This document shows positions 57,939 to 64,000 of a DNA stretch of 64,000 nucleotides, one piece after another. The stretch covers positions 3,237,909 to 3,301,908 of the forward strand of contig JALRME010000001.1 in the NCBI GenBank assembly GCA_026120035.1, in the 5' to 3' direction. A program made the translations under genes and the position numbers. Positions within the stretch are counted from its first letter, which is position 1. Every line of letters starts with the position of its first letter. This stretch comes from Coleophoma eucalyptorum (taxonomy: Eukaryota; Ascomycota; Leotiomycetes; Helotiales; Dermateaceae). The notes below the pieces were generated by a model that did not search any database, was not told the DNA's origin, and saw nothing but the letters and a program-made list of their open reading frames with translations.

Positions 57939-59294
57939 ATGAGGCCATCATGTCTCCTCATCAGGCGCACATATGCCTCCACCAAGGCAGTGTGCCAACA
58001 GAGACGCCAGCTCTTGACGCTAGCCATCGAGACGTCCTGCGATGATACCAGCGTCGCAGTGCTTGAGAAGCACCCCAACAATTCAGCAACGCTGCACTTC
58101 CACGAGAAGATCACCTCCGACAATCGAGAATGGAAGGGTGTGAATCCTATCTCTGCACACGAATCACATCAGAAGTCACTAGCCGGGCTGGTCAAGCAAG
58201 CTTTGCAGAAGCTTCCACTCCAGCGTCCTGCCATTGCCCACATTGGGAATACCCTTCTCGTTCCTACAAAGTATGGCGCAGAGATGCGAACAAAGCCTGA
58301 TTTCATCACCGCCACACGCGGTCCGGGTATGCGGGCGAATTTGATCACAGGCACCGATACTGCGAAGGGTTTGGCAGTGGGATGGCAGATTCCATTCCTT
58401 GGTGTCAACCATATGCAGGCGCATGCTCTGACGCCTCGGTTGGTTTCTGCTTTGGAAATGGATAACGCGGCCGGTTTGAATAGAGATAATTGCCCTGCAT
58501 TTCCATTCCTCTCCTTGTTGGTTTCTGGAGGTCATACCATGCTCGTCCACTCCCGCGATCTCTGTGATCATGAAATCCTGGCTTCAAGCTCGGATGTTGC
58601 CATTGGGAATTTAGTGGATAAAGCCGCTCGAGATATACTCCCAGCAAGTATAATCGATTCTACTACAGATGTCATGTATGGACGCATACTTGAGAAGTTT
58701 GCCTTCCCTGGTGAAAATCCCGATTATCAATACACTCCAGTCTATAACAAGAAAGGCAATTTTGAGCGCCTACCTACAGCATATGAGCATTCCCTTGGTG
58801 TACCGTTCGCATCCAGGCCATATGAAATGGAGTATTCATTTTCTGGCATCGGCGCAGAAGTGCGGCGCTGGATAGATAGCAACCCAGGCATGGAAAATAT
58901 CGAGCGCCAGGTGATTGCACGAGAGACCATGCGTGTGGCATTCGAGCATCTAGCTTCGAGGGTCCTCCTGGCATTGAGTAAAGACGATGTCAAAGACGTG
59001 AAGAGTCTAGTTGTGTCGGGTGGTGTTGCCAGTAACCAGTATCTCAAGCATATCCTGAGGCAAGTGTTGGATGCGCGAGGGTTTAAGGAGATGGCATTAG
59101 TTTTTCCGCCTCCTAAATTCTGTACAGATAATGCTGCAATGATTGCTTGGACTGGTGTTGAGATGTATGAGGCTGGATGGAGAACGAATCTGGATGCGAT
59201 TGCAATCAATAAATGGTCTATAGACCCGCGAGCTGAAGATGGAGGTATCTTGGGTTGCAGTGGTTGGACACGAGAGGAGAAAGTCTTACTATAA
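57939..59294 (+). CDS. QRI7: mitochondrial tRNA N6-adenosine threonylcarbamoyltransferase (QRI7/OSGEPL1)
   Basis: Intronless, 451 aa from the ATG at 57939. The basic N-terminus (MRPSCLLIRRTYASTKAV) fits a mitochondrial presequence. TLAIETSCDDTSVAVLE opens the ASKHA fold of the Kae1/TsaD/Qri7 family. The metal-binding motif is NHMQAHAL, and LLVSGGHTMLV is the phosphate loop. The remainder has DVAIGNLVDKAARD, EYSFSGIGAEVRRW and a closing SGGVASNQYLKHIL with FCTDNAAMIAW. The presequence and the HESHQKSLAGLV phrase place it with Qri7 rather than nuclear/cytosolic Kae1. The enzyme completes threonylcarbamoyl-adenosine at position 37 of ANN-decoding mitochondrial tRNAs. Length and motifs look intact. 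Shares a promoter region with the divergent DUF3292 gene. Confidence 0.94.
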   Translation: MRPSCLLIRRTYASTKAVCQQRRQLLTLAIETSCDDTSVAVLEKHPNNSATLHFHEKITSDNREWKGVNPISAHESHQKSLAGLVKQALQKLPLQRPAIAHIGNTLLVPTKYGAEMRTKPDFITATRGPGMRANLITGTDTAKGLAVGWQIPFLGVNHMQAHALTPRLVSALEMDNAAGLNRDNCPAFPFLSLLVSGGHTMLVHSRDLCDHEILASSSDVAIGNLVDKAARDILPASIIDSTTDVMYGRILEKFAFPGENPDYQYTPVYNKKGNFERLPTAYEHSLGVPFASRPYEMEYSFSGIGAEVRRWIDSNPGMENIERQVIARETMRVAFEHLASRVLLALSKDDVKDVKSLVVSGGVASNQYLKHILRQVLDARGFKEMALVFPPPKFCTDNAAMIAWTGVEMYEAGWRTNLDAIAINKWSIDPRAEDGGILGCSGWTREEKVLL

Positions 59295-60186
59295 AATAGA
59301 TGACATATCAAGAACTTGCTCGATCCTATTATGTCTACCCAGCGGACGATAATTTTCTTTCCCAGTGAATACTGGTTCTCTAGCTGCTTCTTGGTAGTGC
59401 AAACACCTCTTGAGTTTAGACTTGTCTTGCTTTGTGTACAGTTTTCTTGATATCTTCCTATTCACCTAACGAGGCACTTTGGTGATCTGGATGACAGTAC
59501 TAGGCCATTATAGCCTCAAGCCAGTAAGCGCCTAGTGCCAACTGCGAAATATACGTTCTTTGAACCAAATAACTGTATGCTGAGGAAGACATGGCGGCAC
59601 TCGTTAGAAGCTAGTTTGCTTTTTAAACTCGGTATCAGAGTTAACCTTTGGTTTTGCGGTGCTTAAGCTCGTACATTTATTATAATAGTGTCTTTGTTAT
59701 TAACTAGATAGCAGGGTACTGTTGAGATGTCATTATTAGACTCGTCATATGATGCCGGGACACTTATTTGTAATCATGTGGTGCTACAAACGGAGGAGGT
59801 TACTGATAACCTCCTTCGCCACATCACATTCACTTAGAAGAATCATCTACAATTACACACCTCAATTTACCTGTATTCTACAATTGAAATTAGGCATATA
59901 CCACCAGCAGGTACTCTTATATACACTTCTATGCTGTAATATGTGTTATATTCGTCTCCGAGAGACTTACATTCAAATTTACGCTAAAACTTGAGGAGCA
60001 TGATTCAAGAACCCCATATTAGCATTTAATATGATTTCAGCGCCTTCAATCCGATCAAACAAAAGACAGTTTGGCAAAGCATAATTGCGCTTACGCCAAA
60101 TCCTCCTGAGTCGTGCACTTCCCTCGCTATCTTTTCCAAACAGTCCTTTCTGCACAACCATCTTGTCTCTGTCTTCCCTTCCTGTA
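59295..60186. other. intergenic region, nothing seen
   Basis: AT-rich spacer without supported frames; an 81-codon frame at 59749-59994 has no motif. No repeats or RNA genes were recognised. Confidence 0.55.
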
Positions 60187-61649
60187 ATGTCACAACAACG
60201 ACAAGAGCGACACAATCTCATTGATAGCATCAAAATTCTGGTTCAGAAGACCGACAAGTTGTGCATCCGCATCTCGATGCTCAAGGTGACCGAAAAATCA
60301 CTCAAAGCCGCCAACATTGTCGCTGAGACCAAAGATCTCGTCAAATCACTGCAGACTCAAGCGTACCATCTGCAAAGCTCCACCCTAGTAGAAAGCAGAT
60401 AGCACCAAGGATATCTGGGCTACGAAGAAACAGCGAGCTTTTGAGAAGCTGAACGTGAGCTATAGGGGCTTGGTTGCTTACTACAGGAAACTGAGCACTC
60501 AGCGAGACTATCCACATCTGGATATCGAATCTCCACCTGCTGAAGCTGAGTATTATGATGTGGTTGCGTAAGTCTCATCCCCTGCCTCGGCAAAATCCTC
60601 AATTGACGTTAAGATTCAGAGATCCCGACGCAATTCCGCCACAGCATAACCATCCCAAGACTACCAAATCCAGACGTGCAAGATCGCTATCTCCTTCTGC
60701 ACTCCCTACATATAGGAACAACTTCAATCGATCCAAGAAATCTCGCAGCGTCAAGGACGCTTGTCCCGATCTCGCAATCTTAGCGCGACCCCCAAGAGCT
60801 TTTTTGCCTAGAGAGATATTCACAGGGGCAGCACATCACTTAAACCAAACTCTTTCCTTTGACAACAGCCACGGTTCTAACAATGAGAAAGAAGAATCTG
60901 CCATCGAAAGGTACAGAATCCAGAACGAAAAATAAGCCAGACGTAGCCGTGCACTGGCAGCAGGACCCAAGATCACTCTACCACCCCGCGAACGAAACAG
61001 ACCCAACACTAGCACCGCCTCAGCCAGACCACCAAAGTCTCCAAGCAAACCCTTTTTCCCTATGTACGAAGAAGCTTCTCGAATCCGTGAACATCTCGAA
61101 AGTAGAAGTTTAGCCAATTCCAAAAAGAACAAACGAGCTTCTGTCTTTCCATTCATAAGCTATCAATTGCCGCCACCAACTCAGGCCCGACTAGCTATAG
61201 CACACACCGATCGATCTCATACCACTGTTTCTGCGCAAGATAAAGCTTGTCAGATACTAGAGCAGTTGGGGAGTCAAAGCCCAGCTCGCAACCAGCGCCA
61301 AGCTTCTACGTCTGCATCTGCGTCTAGCTCAACATCTGAATCTCATCTCCTGCAGACTTCAGTTTGTCAAAATACCAGAACGATGGATATTCCAGGCCAG
61401 ACACTGTTTCCTACCGACCCAGGCGTCGAAACTGATCGTGTGATGAGAGAACATGGCTTGGTGAGTTTTTCCGGTCCTTATAGCAGTGACCAAAAAATGT
61501 TGTATACTAATTGGTTGTTCGCTTAGCACTGGGTTAAAGAGCATACCATCAAAGGCGTGAGTGTTCTATTCCTGTCGTCCCTTTCCTCCCATTGATATTC
61601 TTCTACTAACCTTATGCTATAGCATTGGCGTCGTTCACGACAATGCTAG
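60187..61649 (+). CDS. uncharacterised multi-exon protein, first intron doubtful
   Basis: I do not recognise this protein. Proposed exons are 60187-60339, 60392-60567, 60614-60910, 61013-61460, 61527-61556 and 61623-61649 (376 aa). The early part is helical and coiled-coil-like (MSQQRQERHNLIDSIKILVQ; KDIWATKKQRAFEKLN; RGLVAYYRKLSTQRDYP). The rest is disordered and rich in Ser, Arg, Pro and Gln, with SRRARSLSPSA and FNRSKKSRSVKD. Two tiny last exons give HWVKEHTIKG and HWRRSRQC. The frame shifts near 60390. A 52-nt intron with a weak GTCAAA donor mends it, but the alternative is a real frameshift or another donor at GTGACC. Introns 2 to 5 have normal sites and keep frame, which supports a real gene. 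It is convergent with OST1. Confidence 0.5.
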
Positions 61650-62182
61650 AGACTTACTATATCTCGGGTGGATGTAGCCTTAGCTATATCGGAAATTTTC
61701 TGCCGCAGAGAAAGCTTAGATGAAATATGATTGTAAAAGTACTATGCATGGTCAACGAATCACGGCAATTTGGAGTAGTAGGCAGAAGGGGGTTTCTTTC
61801 TACTTCTAAAACACAGTAAAGGTCCTGATATGGCAGCATAGGATTATGCCCAAATCCTAGGAGTGGGAGGGGGGCCCTTATTTCTTTGATTGCTTTGGCT
61901 TAGAATTTGCAGGACTATTTGCCTGGCATGATAGGGTTCCGATACGTAGATACTCATGTAAATTTTGTAAGAATAAAAGAATCAGATTTTTTGTCTAATC
62001 CAAGGTTTGTGAAATTAATCCTTAGAACATACACATTGGTGACTTTTATCATTTTCGTCTATTGACTCACTACAACATTTTTCATCTACTTCTCAAGCTC
62101 ATGGCCATGAAAAGAGTAACTTTTATTCCATATTCTACATAATATCTGATCTACAAAAAGCCACTACATACCAGTCATTCAT
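61650..62182. other. intergenic region, nothing seen
   Basis: Spacer between convergent genes. It has a short G-rich run near 61870 and AT-rich remainder; no gene or repeat is supported. Confidence 0.55.
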
Positions 62183-63767
62183 CTATGAAGACTTAGCCTT
62201 GATCGCAACATCTAGACTCCCAATCGCCCATGCGGCAACGAACAAACTCATGACTCCACTGAAGATGACCAAGGGTTTGCGGAGACCGGCAACGAATGGG
62301 TAGTCGTAGGTAACAATGATTTCGCGGTCGCGCAGGTCGTCAACAATGTTGATAGAGGTGAGCGTCAGCATGGTGCGGCCGGTCGTGTCCATGAAGGTCT
62401 TGTGCTTGGTGATAGATTCGCTAATAACTGGGACGGTAGTGCTGTACTTGACGTTTCTAGGAAGAAGATCAGTACTGAAATGTTTTAGATAGCAGACAAC
62501 TTACGTAGCGCCTTCAGGTAGAATGACTCGGAGTTCGACATGCTCATATTCAACACCTTCGGCTTGCTTGGGGCCCTCCAAGAACGGCACATTGAGGACA
62601 TAGCCCTCACCAGTCGTCAATTTGCGCAAGAACTTCTTCAAGTCCGCATCCCATCCCACGCGGAAAGGATAGTTCCAGCCTCCGTACACAGGATATCTAG
62701 GCTTGAGCTCTAGGTTGGCTTCCCGCTTGTTGCTTCTGAATCGAGAAGTCGAGACATTACCAATGACATCTGTGAAGTAAGGGGTCAAACTTCCAACTCG
62801 GAGAGGGAACTTCAACTCTTTGATGGCAGGGCTTTGTGGGTTGTAGTATGCGTCCTGGGCGAACTGAGTTCTGGAGAAACCTTCGGAGAGGTTTGCAGCA
62901 CGGTTGTGCATGGTGTAGCGCTCCTCGAAAGCTACATTTCCACCCCAGTGACTAACCTCAATATCACGCTCAAGTCTAGAGACGTGAATGAGTGGCTTGG
63001 TGAACTCATAGCGGACTCTAACTGGCTCGTAGGCGCCAGCTGGAACCTCACCAAATGTACCATAGGTGTACTTTGTGCCTTGGATTTGGGGGGACTCCGG
63101 ATCCTTGCCTGTTCCTGGTAACACAGTGTGCTCACGAATGTTTGTGGTTGGGAACTTGACTTCAGTCTTTTGCTTCAGTGTAACATATGCCGATGGGCAG
63201 TAGGCCGAGAAGGTGTAGACAAGGTATTGGTTTTCTTTCTGCTGGATTGTCGCTGGAAGAGGATTAAGAGCTGACAAAAAATGATAGGTTATGCCGAGAG
63301 TTTGTTGTGCCTTTGGTTCAAGGGGCTTGGGGAGACGAATTCGGTAGTATTGAGTATCACTTTGTAGTTTTAGTAAGGAAAAGGTCGGTCTGTAGGACAA
63401 AGATTAAATACCTTTCTGGATCAATTTCCGCAGCTTCTACCTCGAATAACCCGGATTCTGGAGCCTTTCTATCCTTCACTTCTAATGCTCCAATAGTCTC
63501 CATCTGCCTCGTGGTAAAAGGTAGGTAGTATTCATCTTGAGCTGATGACGCTGTGTTCTCAATCACAACGTTAACCGACTCTTTAGGATAACTCTTCTCC
63601 AAATTAATAACGTGGACCAAGTTTGTGTTCTTGAAGACCTGCGGAGGTTTGAAGGCAGAAGGCAGAAGGAATTTTGAGGTCAATGGTTTCGTTAGGTTCG
63701 ATGTGTCGGCGCAAACAGCTGTTGACACCAAGGAAAGGACCGCAGAGGCGAGCGCGAAGGACCGCAT
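62183..63767 (-). CDS. OST1: ribophorin I, oligosaccharyltransferase subunit OST1
   Basis: Three exons (63767-63412, 63359-62505, 62456-62183) give 494 aa. The Met at 63767 starts a signal peptide (MRSFALASAVLSLVSTAVCA). The frame remains open upstream, but that extension has no leader character. The luminal region shows FKNTNLVHVINLEKSYPKES, YYLPFTTRQME, then TLGITYHFLSALNPLPATIQ, VRYEFTKPLIHVSRLERDIE, SHWGGNVAFEERYTMHNRAA and the block LKPRYPVYGGWNYPFRVGWD, all classic ribophorin I. A C-terminal helix (LVIFSGVMSLFVAAWAIGSL) anchors it with a short Lys-containing cytosolic tail. It is an essential, non-catalytic subunit of the ER complex that transfers glycan to Asn in nascent proteins. It is the first gene in the window on the N-glycan route that GH47 later trims. 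Confidence 0.95.
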
Positions 63768-64000
63768 CGTGAATAGGATAAAAAAGCAGGCTCGAATATA
63801 TGTCGAGCAAGCTGCAAACGGAAAATGGCCTTCAATTGACCACGAGTAAAGTACGGGAAGACAAGAATGGTCTCGGTATCCAGCTTCTGGAGCTTCAAGA
63901 AAGCTTACGTTTCCCAAACTGTCCTCTCTGGAAGGATAGTTGATCCGACCCGGGAATCACGCGCGCGGCTATCGCTACTATAGTGCTTGAGGTAGTCAGG

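Overview
The window is nuclear DNA of a filamentous ascomycete (Pezizomycotina). The evidence is short introns of about 45-100 nt with GTAAGT-like donors, CTAAC/CTGAC branch sites and AG acceptors, together with fungal-only families: a Zn2Cys6 regulator, a PTH11-like rhodopsin-domain receptor, DUF6536, DUF3292, VTC4, and GH92 and GH47 mannosidases. Class Leotiomycetes is a reasonable guess but cannot be settled from the sequence. I rebuilt the exon structures by joining splice sites so that the reading frame and the family motifs both continue. Every multi-exon coordinate below is such a reading, not transcript evidence.

Layout, left to right. 1-14 kb: a Ser/Thr-rich GPI-type wall protein, an MDR oxidoreductase, a TenA protein fused to a decayed HMP kinase-like half, a DUF6536 membrane protein and a rhodopsin-domain receptor, separated by long empty spacers. 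14-25 kb: a secreted protein of unknown function, a secreted GH92 alpha-mannosidase, a DHA1-type MFS exporter and a Golgi/ER GH47 alpha-1,2-mannosidase. 25.9-32.4 kb: two housekeeping genes, MCM4 and VTC4. 32.6-43 kb: an HSL-type esterase, an ACS/DAL5-type MFS transporter behind a run of GATA sites, a divergent SDHC (succinate dehydrogenase membrane anchor), a membrane acyltransferase and a short secreted tyrosinase.

44-50.6 kb is the most interesting block. A regulator that appears to carry two tandem Zn2Cys6 clusters lies tail-to-tail with a sulfatase lacking a signal peptide. The sulfatase is divergent from an MFS sugar-type transporter, and their shared promoter holds four CCG triplets spaced exactly 10 bp apart. 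I read this as a candidate regulator-importer-sulfatase module for a sulfated small molecule, which is an inference. The first Zn cluster depends on an apparently non-canonical GC-AG intron.

51-64 kb is mostly conserved: PEX11, a type-B carboxylesterase, a DUF3292 membrane protein, the mitochondrial tRNA t6A enzyme QRI7, an unknown multi-exon gene with an awkward first intron, and OST1 (ribophorin I). I saw no rRNA, convincing tRNA, CRISPR array or intact transposon.
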